DNA of 11,400 bases from an uncultured Capnocytophaga sp. GTDB lineage: Bacteria > Bacteroidota > Bacteroidia > Flavobacteriales > Flavobacteriaceae. The notes beneath the pieces are model-generated. The model saw only the letters and a list, made by a program, of their open reading frames with translations. It was not told the DNA's origin and ran no database searches. Shown here piece after piece: positions 1 through 6,478 of the stretch. Within the stretch, counting starts at the first letter, position 1. Each line of letters starts with the position of its first letter. The position numbers were made by a program, and so were the translations under genes. The DNA is taken from contig CAJPPS010000020.1 of NCBI GenBank assembly GCA_905372595.1, forward strand, positions 1 to 11,400, read 5' to 3'.

Positions 1-555
1 GCCATCCTCTCCAAAACGGAACCTAACCATATAGAAATCGGTTCAGGTATTGATTATATGGATAAGGAAGGGCGTATTCTTCGTGCGGATTATGGAGACA
101 TTTCTATTATGAGCCTTTATCTGCCTTCTGGAACTAATACGAATCGCCTTGATCACAAGTTACAATTTATGGCTGATTTTCAGGATTATATCAATCAGTT
201 AAAGAAAACACACCCTAACCTTATTATCTGTGGAGATTATAATATCTGTCATGAAGCTATTGATATTCACGATCCTGTACGCAATGCGAATGTCTCTGGT
301 TTTCTTCCTGTGGAACGCAAATGGTTAGATGATTTCCTAAAGAATGGCTTCATTGATAGTTTTCGCTTTTTGAACAAAGAACCTCATAATTATTCTTGGT
401 GGAGCTATCGTGCCAATGCTAGAGCCAATAACAAAGGCTGGCGTATTGATTATTGCCTAGTGGCTCAACCTTTAGAAAATCGTATCCAAAGAGCCGCAAT
501 ACTCCCTGAAGCCAAGCATAGTGATCATTGCCCTATTTTTGTAGAAATCAGTTAG
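1..555 (+). CDS. xth: Exodeoxyribonuclease III / AP endonuclease, C-terminal part (5' end outside window)
   Basis: The reading frame is open from base 1, so only the last 184 residues are present; about 70 N-terminal residues are missing compared with a usual family length near 255. The family (endonuclease/exonuclease/phosphatase fold) cleaves DNA 5' to abasic sites in base excision repair and has 3'-5' exonuclease and 3'-phosphatase activity in the cytoplasm. Active-site motifs are visible: GDYN at partial residues 78-81 (equivalent to the E. coli Asp151/Asn153 pair), the WRIDY strand, and the terminal SDHCP motif carrying the catalytic Asp-His. The stretch around ICHEAIDIHDP and the SYRANAR segment is typical of the Bacteroidota type. 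The ATG at 58 is internal, not the start, because homology continues upstream of it. The stop codon is directly followed by the ATG of the glycosyltransferase gene, which suggests co-transcription and coupled translation. Identification is secure; the exact symbol (xth/xthA/exoA) is convention. Confidence 0.95.
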   Translation, partial: AILSKTEPNHIEIGSGIDYMDKEGRILRADYGDISIMSLYLPSGTNTNRLDHKLQFMADFQDYINQLKKTHPNLIICGDYNICHEAIDIHDPVRNANVSGFLPVERKWLDDFLKNGFIDSFRFLNKEPHNYSWWSYRANARANNKGWRIDYCLVAQPLENRIQRAAILPEAKHSDHCPIFVEIS

Positions 556-1596
556 ATGAAAAATACTTCAACCAATCACTTATTAGTTATTCGCCTCTCT
601 GCAATGGGAGATGTTGCTATTAGTATTCCTGTACTGACCGCTCTTACTGAGCAATATCCTGAGCTAAAACTCACTATAGTTACTCGTCCTCTTTTTGCTC
701 CAATGTTCACCCATCTACCTAATTATCAGGTATTTCCTTTGGATCTGAAGAAAAAACATAAAGGCATTATAGGACTTTACAGACTATTCAAAGAACTGAA
801 AAAAAATAGCCCAACAGGTATCGCTGACTTACATAATGTACTGAGAACAAATATTCTAAAATTATTTTTTTCTTTTTCGTCAGTTCCTTTTAAGCAAATC
901 AATAAAGGGAGAAGTGAGAAAAAAGCGCTTACTCGAGCTAAAAATAAGATTTTTGTTCCTTTATTACCTAGCTATATACGCTATGCAAAAGTATTTGAAT
1001 CCTTAGGATTTCCAATTACTTTAGAGAAAAACTACTTTGTCCCCTCTCCTCCCCTTTCTCAGAAGATACAAGATATGCTTTCCAAGTATAAAAATATTGG
1101 GATAGCTCCTTTTGCCTCTCATAAGGGAAAAGAATACCCTTTTGAGCAGATGAAAAAAGTTATTCTATCTATCTCTGAAAAATATCCTACTTTCAATATC
1201 TTTATCTTTGGAGGAGGAAACCGAGAGAAAGAGTTAGTACAATCACTTCCCTCGCTTAAGAATGTAAAGAATATGATAGGTATTCTTTCCTTTGCAGAGG
1301 AACTTTCTCTGATTGCCCACTTACAACTAATGGTTGCTATGGATAGCGGAAATGCTCACCTAGCAGCTATGTATGGTGTTCCTACAATTACTCTGTGGGG
1401 AGTAACACATCCTTTTGCAGGTTTTTATCCTTATGGGCAAGACTCATCAAATGCCCTATTAGCTGATAGAACTATTTTCCCATTAATTCCTACTTCCGTA
1501 TTTGGCAATAAATATCCTGAAGGCTATGAAAAATCTATAACAACGATTTCTTTACAAGATATTTTAAATAAAATAGATTCTTTTTTAGAAAAATAA
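556..1596 (+). CDS. Glycosyltransferase family 9 protein (ADP-heptose:LPS heptosyltransferase-like)
   Basis: This 346-residue protein has the two-Rossmann GT-B layout of family GT9 (RfaF/WaaF-like, COG0859). Residues 9-20 hold the N-terminal strand and glycine loop (VIRLSAMGDV). The second domain opens with GIAPFASHKGK at 182-192, in the place of the phosphate/ADP-sugar contact region. The family's acceptor/donor motif appears as MDSGNAHLAAMYG at about 262-274, followed by TLWG. Such enzymes transfer heptose, or in some lineages other sugars, onto the lipopolysaccharide or lipooligosaccharide core at the cytoplasmic face of the inner membrane. No signal peptide or membrane segment is seen, as expected. 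The start codon follows the stop of the exonuclease III gene with zero spacing, and no Shine-Dalgarno is evident, so translation is probably coupled. The donor sugar cannot be read from the sequence and no other LPS genes are in the window, so no symbol is given. Confidence 0.87.
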   Translation: MKNTSTNHLLVIRLSAMGDVAISIPVLTALTEQYPELKLTIVTRPLFAPMFTHLPNYQVFPLDLKKKHKGIIGLYRLFKELKKNSPTGIADLHNVLRTNILKLFFSFSSVPFKQINKGRSEKKALTRAKNKIFVPLLPSYIRYAKVFESLGFPITLEKNYFVPSPPLSQKIQDMLSKYKNIGIAPFASHKGKEYPFEQMKKVILSISEKYPTFNIFIFGGGNREKELVQSLPSLKNVKNMIGILSFAEELSLIAHLQLMVAMDSGNAHLAAMYGVPTITLWGVTHPFAGFYPYGQDSSNALLADRTIFPLIPTSVFGNKYPEGYEKSITTISLQDILNKIDSFLEK

Positions 1597-1622
1597 ACTA
1601 CTCTTATTCCCATTCTTTTTTA

Positions 1623-1630
1623 TAACTTTG
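1623..1630 (+). promoter_or_regulatory. Putative promoter -7 box of ybeY
   Basis: TAACTTTG is an exact match to the Bacteroidota -7 consensus TAnnTTTG. It lies 21 bp before the ybeY ATG, in the 55-bp gap after the glycosyltransferase gene. No good TTTG -33 box is found 19-21 bp upstream, so the promoter may be weak, or ybeY may also be read through from the upstream pair. The implied leader is very short (roughly 15 bases), with no Shine-Dalgarno. Confidence 0.5.
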
Positions 1631-1651
1631 CAAAAAATCTAATTCGTATTT

Positions 1652-2068
1652 ATGATACACTTTTTTTATGAACTTTCTTTTGAATTACCTAATGAAGAAA
1701 GTGATTTTAGGCGTTGGGTGCAACTTATCATTGCTTCTGAACGAAAAAAGGAAGGAGATATTAACTATATTTTCTGTAATGATGAGTATTTACATAAAAT
1801 TAACGTAGATTACTTACAACACGATACCCTTACAGATATTATTACTTTTGATTATGGAAAGGATAATTTGCTCTCTAGTGATATTTATATCTCTGTGGAG
1901 CGCGTAGAGGAAAATGCCAAAGAATATAATATTGATTTCTCTACAGAACTTCTCAGGGTAATGGCACACGGAATCTTACACTTATGTGGTTACAAAGATA
2001 AGACACCTGAACAATCACAAGAAATGAGACAAAAAGAAGAAGAGAAAATGGCTCTTTTTCTTAGATAA
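1652..2068 (+). CDS. ybeY: Endoribonuclease YbeY (rRNA maturation factor)
   Basis: This 138-residue protein belongs to the YbeY/UPF0054 metal-dependent endoribonucleases, which act in 16S rRNA 3'-end maturation and ribosome quality control in the cytoplasm. The length is normal for compact family members. The substrate-groove motif NVDYLQHDTLTDIITF (residues 51-66) matches the conserved TD(I/V)xxF region. The metal site is at residues 106-117, HGILHLCGYKDK. The first two histidines (106, 110) are kept. The position of the third histidine in the usual HGxLHLxGYDH motif is Asp116 here, a variant I associate with Bacteroidota YbeY. The C-terminal helix is charged (KEEEKM). The start is supported by the TAnnTTTG box 21 bp upstream and by the conserved length. 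The gene seems to be transcribed alone and ends at a strong hairpin terminator that starts two bases after the stop. Confidence 0.94.
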   Translation: MIHFFYELSFELPNEESDFRRWVQLIIASERKKEGDINYIFCNDEYLHKINVDYLQHDTLTDIITFDYGKDNLLSSDIYISVERVEENAKEYNIDFSTELLRVMAHGILHLCGYKDKTPEQSQEMRQKEEEKMALFLR

Positions 2069-2069
2069 C

Positions 2070-2103
2070 AAAGAGGCTACTTTTGGAGTAGCCTCTTTTT
2101 CTT
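2070..2103 (+). terminator. Rho-independent terminator after ybeY
   Basis: An 11-bp perfect inverted repeat (aaagaggctac, 2070-2080, with gtagcctcttt, 2088-2098) encloses a 7-base loop. The right arm runs into a T-rich tail (seven T then CTTT). It starts two bases after the ybeY stop. Read on the minus strand, the same hairpin lies about 20 bp past the efp stop and is followed by a weaker TTTGTT tail, so it may also stop the converging efp transcript. Confidence 0.93.
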
Positions 2104-2121
2104 TAATCTCTATTGAATGAA

Positions 2122-2688
2122 CTAATCTTTCATTCTTTCTACATAGGTACCTTTTTCAGTTTCTACTTTTATGCGATCTCCTTCGTTAATAAAAAGAGGA
2201 ACATTCACAATAGCTCCTGTTTCCACTGTTGCTGGCTTGGTAGCATTGGTTGCTGTATTTCCCTTTACCCCTGGTTCTACGTGAGTTACTGTAAGGATCA
2301 CATTTGCAGGCATTTCCACAGAAAGAGGAGTCTCATCTTCAGCATTGAAGATAATCATTACCACTTCTCCTTCTTTAAGCAAATCAGGATAATCAAGCAT
2401 ATCCTGACGAATATGAACCTGATTAAAGTCCTCTGTATTCATAAATACAAGCTCATCTCCTTCAGGATAAAGATATTGGAACGAACGAGTTTCTACACGC
2501 ACATCGTCTATCTTATGCCCAGCAGAAAAAGTGTTATCAATTGTTTTTCCTGTAGTAACACTTTTGAGCTTAGTTCTCACAAAAGCAGGCCCTTTTCCGG
2601 GTTTTACGTGTAGGAATTCGATTATTTTGTAAATGTCGTGATTAAATCGGATACACAATCCTTTTTTGATATCAGCTGTACTTGCCAT
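2122..2688 (-). CDS. efp: Translation elongation factor P
   Basis: This 188-residue protein has the standard length and three-domain layout of bacterial EF-P. The KOW-like N-terminal domain (about 1-65) begins MASTADIKKG. The middle OB domain covers about 66-128. The C-terminal OB domain ends with the family signature around TNATKPATVETGA and VPLFINEGDRIKV. EF-P binds next to the E site and rescues ribosomes stalled on polyproline stretches. The loop that reaches the peptidyl-transferase centre is KPGKG at residues 29-33, placing Lys32 at the position that is beta-lysylated (Lys34) in E. coli EF-P. It is therefore not the Arg32 type that is rhamnosylated by EarP. No modification-enzyme gene is in the window. 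The gene lies 23 bp downstream of fumC on the same strand with no evident promoter in the gap, so co-transcription is likely. It converges on ybeY. Confidence 0.97.
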   Translation of the reverse strand: MASTADIKKGLCIRFNHDIYKIIEFLHVKPGKGPAFVRTKLKSVTTGKTIDNTFSAGHKIDDVRVETRSFQYLYPEGDELVFMNTEDFNQVHIRQDMLDYPDLLKEGEVVMIIFNAEDETPLSVEMPANVILTVTHVEPGVKGNTATNATKPATVETGAIVNVPLFINEGDRIKVETEKGTYVERMKD

Positions 2689-2711
2689 TAATTTATATTT
2701 GTTAATTTATT

Positions 2712-4109
2712 TTATTTAAGACTTCCTACCATATCCTCTGGTCTTACCCAAGCATCGAATTCTTCAGGTGTTACATATCCCAATCGAATAGCTTCTTCAC
2801 GGAGAGTAGTACCATTTTTGTGTGCCGTATTAGCTATTTCAGCAGCTTTATAATAACCTATCTTAGTATTAAGAGCTGTTACGAGCATAAGGCTATTATT
2901 AAGTAATTCCTTAATACGTGTATGATTAGGCTCTATTCCCGCAACACAATGTTCTTCAAAACTTACACAGGCATCACCTATAAGCCGTGCCGATTGTAAG
3001 AAATTAGCACAAATAACAGGCTTGAATACATTCAGTTCATAGTGACCTTGAGTGGCTCCCACACTAATGGCTACATCATTACCCATTACCTGAGCTGCTA
3101 CCATTGTAACTGCTTCACACTGAGTAGGATTCACCTTTCCAGGCATTATAGAACTTCCTGGTTCATTAGCTGGAATTAAGATTTCTCCAATTCCACTTCG
3201 AGGACCTGATGCCATTAAACGAATATCATTTGCTATTTTATTTAAGGAAACAGCAATTTGCTTCAAGGCTCCGTGTGATTCTACCATTGCATCGTGAGAA
3301 GCAAGCGCTTCAAACTTATTCTGTGCGGTTACAAAAGGAAGCCCTGTAAATTGAGCTATATACTTAGCTACCAGTACATCATAACCCTTAGGAGTGTTAA
3401 TTCCTGTACCCACAGCGGTACCTCCCAATGCTAATTCACTAAGATGAGTAAGGGTATTTTTCAACGCTTTAATGCCGTGTTCTAACTGAGAAACATAGCC
3501 AGAAAATTCTTGTCCTAAAGTAAGAGGAGTAGCATCCATTAGGTGTGTACGTCCTATTTTCACTACTTCTTTGAAAGCTTCTACTTTTTTCTGTAGCGTT
3601 GCTTTCAGCCTCTCAAGACCTGGTATTGTATTTTCTACTACCAATTTATAAGCCGCAATATGCATTCCTGTAGGAAAAGTATCATTGGAGGATTGAGATT
3701 TATTCACATCATCATTAGGAAGAAGGACCTTCTCCCCCTCTCCTATTTTTCTTCCAGCTAACTGCTGAGCACGATTGGCAATGACCTCATTCACATTCAT
3801 ATTGGATTGTGTCCCTGAACCTGTCTGCCAGATTACTAATGGAAACTGGTCATCGAGTTTTCCTTCTAGAATTTCATCACATACTTTAGCAATAAGGTCT
3901 CTTTTTTCCTGCGGTAATACACCTAACTCACAATTAGCATAGGCTGCTGCTTTTTTCAAATAGGCAAAGCCATAAATTACCTCTTTAGGCATAGAAGCCG
4001 GAACTCCTATCTTAAAGTTATTACGAGAACGCTCTGTCTGAGCTCCCCATAGCTTCTCAGCAGGGACTCTTACTTCCCCCATTGTGTCTTTTTCTATACG
4101 GTATTCCAT
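2712..4109 (-). CDS. fumC: Class II fumarate hydratase (fumarase C)
   Basis: This 465-residue protein matches the length of E. coli FumC (467) and has the fumarase/aspartase superfamily layout. It catalyses reversible hydration of fumarate to L-malate in the TCA cycle as a cytoplasmic, iron-independent homotetramer. Conserved regions are TGSGTQSNMNVNE (96-108), SQSSNDTFPT (138-147), GRTHLMDATPLT (186-197) with the catalytic His189 (E. coli His188), and the mobile signature loop GSSIMPGKVNP (318-328) with the catalytic Ser319 (E. coli Ser318). The GRTHLMDATP form and the N-terminal EKDTMGEV favour fumarase over aspartase or argininosuccinate lyase. A good Bacteroidota promoter lies 64-95 bp upstream of the start codon. 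efp follows 23 bp downstream and probably shares the transcript. The SusC-type operon lies upstream on the same strand but is separated by 159 bp and looks functionally unrelated. Confidence 0.97.
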   Translation of the reverse strand: MEYRIEKDTMGEVRVPAEKLWGAQTERSRNNFKIGVPASMPKEVIYGFAYLKKAAAYANCELGVLPQEKRDLIAKVCDEILEGKLDDQFPLVIWQTGSGTQSNMNVNEVIANRAQQLAGRKIGEGEKVLLPNDDVNKSQSSNDTFPTGMHIAAYKLVVENTIPGLERLKATLQKKVEAFKEVVKIGRTHLMDATPLTLGQEFSGYVSQLEHGIKALKNTLTHLSELALGGTAVGTGINTPKGYDVLVAKYIAQFTGLPFVTAQNKFEALASHDAMVESHGALKQIAVSLNKIANDIRLMASGPRSGIGEILIPANEPGSSIMPGKVNPTQCEAVTMVAAQVMGNDVAISVGATQGHYELNVFKPVICANFLQSARLIGDACVSFEEHCVAGIEPNHTRIKELLNNSLMLVTALNTKIGYYKAAEIANTAHKNGTTLREEAIRLGYVTPEEFDAWVRPEDMVGSLK

Positions 4110-4268
4110 AGTATGAAAATATTTAATATCCTCTTATCTTAAGTGATTTAAAGATATTTGTTTTTGATGAGACAAAGTTATATATTTTTTGTAAAACCAC
4201 CAAATTTTTTTCTCAATAGAATCAAATTTTCAAAAAGATAGTCCTTAAATAAAATATTTGGAAATCTA
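4110..4268. other. AT-rich intergenic region between the SusC-type operon and fumC
   Basis: These 159 bases hold the fumC promoter and the 3' flank of the four-gene transport operon. No GC-rich hairpin terminator is visible for the operon. The only candidate on the minus strand is a weak 6-bp stem with a two-base bulge (4243-4261), followed six bases later by a run of five T (4236-4232). I regard it as doubtful. No small ORF or RNA gene is supported. Confidence 0.6.
4173..4204 (-). promoter_or_regulatory. Promoter of fumC-efp, Bacteroidota type
   Basis: Read on the minus strand, TTTG (complement of 4201-4204) and TAACTTTG (complement of 4173-4180) are separated by 20 bp. This fits the Bacteroidota -33/-7 promoter consensus TTTG-N19-21-TAnnTTTG. 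Transcription would start near 4165, giving a leader of about 55 bases before the fumC ATG. No riboswitch-like fold is evident in that leader. Confidence 0.75.
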
Positions 4269-5591
4269 TTACATACTAAGTGCTGGAAAATAATAATTAG
4301 GCTGTGCGATACTCTTGATATAAGATACAGGACCTAATATCACTGTTGGTGTTTTCCAGAGATAAAGTCCTTGTGAGCTTAAAGCAATAAAGTTTGTTAA
4401 TCGCTCACGTGCTAAATCCAAGAGGTCCTCATTGGCAGGGTCGAGATAGAATTCATCAACATCAGGATATTCTTCTATAAAAGAAAGATAAATCTTCTTA
4501 TCTCTAATCTCATAATTAATTTTGTAAGCAAAATAAGCCTGATTAGTTCCTCCACCAGGAAGGAGATACCCTATACGCAAAAGAGGTCCGTCACCATCTG
4601 TATTAAAGAGCAATTCATAAGTAAGGAACTTTCTTTGGTCATCTATTCTAAAGAAATCCCTGAAGAAATCTGGACTCATATAAGGAGAGTTCTTGAAGTC
4701 TTCTCCTCCAAAAAGGATAAAGACATTTTCTCCATTGGTAATTCTATTGCCTTGTGATTCAAATTCGAGTGTAGGATCAGAAAAATGCTTCAACTCAATA
4801 GTAACATCACCATTAGTAGCCGTATAGTTCTGCGGAGATGTCCCAGGAACAGCTGTAATTTTGGAAAAATTCTTCCCCCCTATTTGCAAAGCTGGCTCAA
4901 AAGCAAATCCATCAGCTGTAGGAATAACACCTGCTTTGCTTACTTTTTCCTCATTCTGCATAGAAACAAAAGAAAAAAGACGAAGTCTAGGCTTTACAAA
5001 ATAGTCCTCTGTTCCCTCAGAAGAGGTTACTTTTAAATAATAAGTATGGTCTATAGCATTAAGTGATGTATTAAGGTTTTGTATATTACCCCATTCACTG
5101 GCTGTAGCTGGCTCAAGATATACAAATTGCTGAGTATTTTTGCGTTGGGTTCTGAACTTAAGTTTGTCCCCTTCCTTCCCCATATAAGCAAATTGGAATT
5201 CTCCTTCAAGCCCACTATATAACCTTTCCTCTGCAATAGGTTCGAGTAGGTTGTGGATATAGTTCTTAGTAGTGAATACCAATAAAGGACCTTGTGATTC
5301 TTGTATTTGGTAACTACTTTCTTGAGGTGTAGCTGCATTAGGGTAATCGGAGACCATAGTTACACGTCCTTGGGTGGTGAATTTCATTAAGAATGTAAAT
5401 CCACCATAAGAATTTTTTTTAGGAAAATAACTCATTTTCCAGCCGTTGGGAGCTTGGGAGAGAGTATTTTTCAGTTGCTCATTAGCTTCAGCTATACGCT
5501 GGGAAGCATTTTTGCCAAGAAGTAAGTCTGGTTCGTTCTTCTGACAAGCAGATAGAGTTACCAGAGCAAATAAAAATAATATTTTCTTCAT
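4269..5591 (-). CDS. DUF4302-like lipoprotein of a SusCD operon
   Basis: With the start at 5591 the protein has 440 residues and a short lipoprotein signal peptide (MKK, hydrophobic core, LSAC) with the lipidated Cys at residue 16. A longer frame to 5666 would add 25 polar residues before the signal peptide and overlap the upstream gene, so it is rejected. The mature N-terminus continues Gln-Lys-Asn-Glu-Pro. The region NGWKMSYFPKK...YGGF (about 49-65) followed by FTTQGRVTMVSDYP resembles the start of DUF4302, a family of unknown function found as accessory lipoproteins next to SusC/SusD in Bacteroidota. The rest is rich in alternating beta-type segments with no catalytic motif that I recognise. 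It is the last gene of the four-gene operon, 19 bp after the metallohydrolase gene. It probably sits on the outer membrane, perhaps facing outward, and could bind substrate. The family name is recalled from pattern, not searched. Confidence 0.75.
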   Translation of the reverse strand: MKKILFLFALVTLSACQKNEPDLLLGKNASQRIAEANEQLKNTLSQAPNGWKMSYFPKKNSYGGFTFLMKFTTQGRVTMVSDYPNAATPQESSYQIQESQGPLLVFTTKNYIHNLLEPIAEERLYSGLEGEFQFAYMGKEGDKLKFRTQRKNTQQFVYLEPATASEWGNIQNLNTSLNAIDHTYYLKVTSSEGTEDYFVKPRLRLFSFVSMQNEEKVSKAGVIPTADGFAFEPALQIGGKNFSKITAVPGTSPQNYTATNGDVTIELKHFSDPTLEFESQGNRITNGENVFILFGGEDFKNSPYMSPDFFRDFFRIDDQRKFLTYELLFNTDGDGPLLRIGYLLPGGGTNQAYFAYKINYEIRDKKIYLSFIEEYPDVDEFYLDPANEDLLDLARERLTNFIALSSQGLYLWKTPTVILGPVSYIKSIAQPNYYFPALSM

Positions 5592-5610
5592 CTTAGTATC
5601 ATTTTTAGGG

Positions 5611-6459
5611 TTACAAATAATATTGCATTCTTTCTCGAGCGACACGTTGTAGCTGATAAAAATCAATATTCCATTCAGTTCTAAAGTATTCTACAATAAA
5701 GTCTTCTTTTTTCTTAATTGCCGTTTTTCCTGTCTCGGATAAGGCAGCTATAGCGGTATCCCATTCTGTTTTGGACTTAAGAAGCATATTCGATGTCATC
5801 TCTGCAAAATCTTCAAAAGGATTAGCCATAGAGTATGGAGTAATAAATCCCAAAGCATTAGCTTGTTCTTTGGTGAAATTATTATATGTATTGGTGTAAC
5901 CTGAAGGGGTTATTTTTCCAAAATTAGGGGAAAATGGCTTCCTCTGGTTTATGATATGGCAATACTCGTGCTGAATGGTATGGATAATATGCTTTATATT
6001 TTCAGCATCAGGCTGATTAGGATCGAAAAAATCTACACGAGCAAGAGTGATTTTAGTACCATTATCAGCCAAACCAAGTGTTTCTTCGTGGGTAAGAGGG
6101 TCTAAGCTCCTTCCTCCAATAAGAGCTATCTGGCGGGGAGCCACTTGGGAAACAAAGCTAGTCCCTGCTACCTGCTCATAACTCTCAATCCATACACGTC
6201 TAATCATTTGTAGAAAAGGCTGAACTTTACTCTCTGTAGGAGGATATAGGTATCGTCCCATATCATAGTTAGCATCTACATATTTGTAATTGACATCTAT
6301 ATTATAAGGAGTAATGAATTGACTACGAATATAATCGTCCAGAGATGTCCTAGGGTCTGTATCATCCTGTATGACACTTTCCTGATCAAGACTATTTTCC
6401 CTATTACAACCCATTAAGGCAGGAATAAGAGATATAAATATATAAACTATTTTCTTCAT
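5611..6459 (-). CDS. Zinc-metallohydrolase-type lipoprotein associated with SusC/SusD
   Basis: This 282-residue lipoprotein has a signal peptide ending in LMGC, with the lipidated Cys at residue 18. The catalytic zincin motif HEYCH is at residues 164-168: His164 and His168 as zinc ligands, Glu165 as general base. About 50 residues later, FEDFAEM (215-221) offers Glu216 or Glu220 as a likely third ligand, as in gluzincin-type enzymes. This pattern fits the family named substrate import-associated zinc metallohydrolase lipoprotein (putative zinc-binding metallopeptidase), known from TonB/SusC neighbourhoods in Bacteroidota. It probably acts at the outer membrane, cutting or remodelling a substrate for the SusC/SusD importer. 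The substrate is unknown and peptidase activity is inferred only from the motif. It lies 19 bp after the susD-like gene and 19 bp before the DUF4302-like gene. The residues after Cys18 (NRENS) do not fit the Lys-acid-acid surface signal well, so its orientation is open. Confidence 0.82.
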   Translation of the reverse strand: MKKIVYIFISLIPALMGCNRENSLDQESVIQDDTDPRTSLDDYIRSQFITPYNIDVNYKYVDANYDMGRYLYPPTESKVQPFLQMIRRVWIESYEQVAGTSFVSQVAPRQIALIGGRSLDPLTHEETLGLADNGTKITLARVDFFDPNQPDAENIKHIIHTIQHEYCHIINQRKPFSPNFGKITPSGYTNTYNNFTKEQANALGFITPYSMANPFEDFAEMTSNMLLKSKTEWDTAIAALSETGKTAIKKKEDFIVEYFRTEWNIDFYQLQRVARERMQYYL

Positions 6460-6478
6460 TGTAATAATATTTTAAGGA

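Noticed and set aside
58..60. ATG at 58 as the start of the exonuclease III gene
   Set aside because: The frame is open back to base 1 and the residues before this Met (AILSKTEP...GSGIDY) are conserved family sequence, so the gene is simply cut by the window edge.
2113..2613. 166-codon open frame on the plus strand opposite efp
   Set aside because: It lies wholly antisense to the clearly conserved efp gene. Its translation is rich in Cys, His, Phe and Ser without any domain, as expected from a shadow frame.
4243..4261. AT-rich bulged stem as terminator of the importer operon
   Set aside because: It has only six pairs, mostly A-T, with a two-base bulge, and its T-run starts six bases away. 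It is too weak to list as a terminator.
5592..5666. Longer start for the DUF4302-like gene at 5666
   Set aside because: It would put 25 polar residues before a perfect lipoprotein signal peptide and overlap the end of the metallohydrolase gene by 56 bp. The ATG at 5591 is the sensible start.
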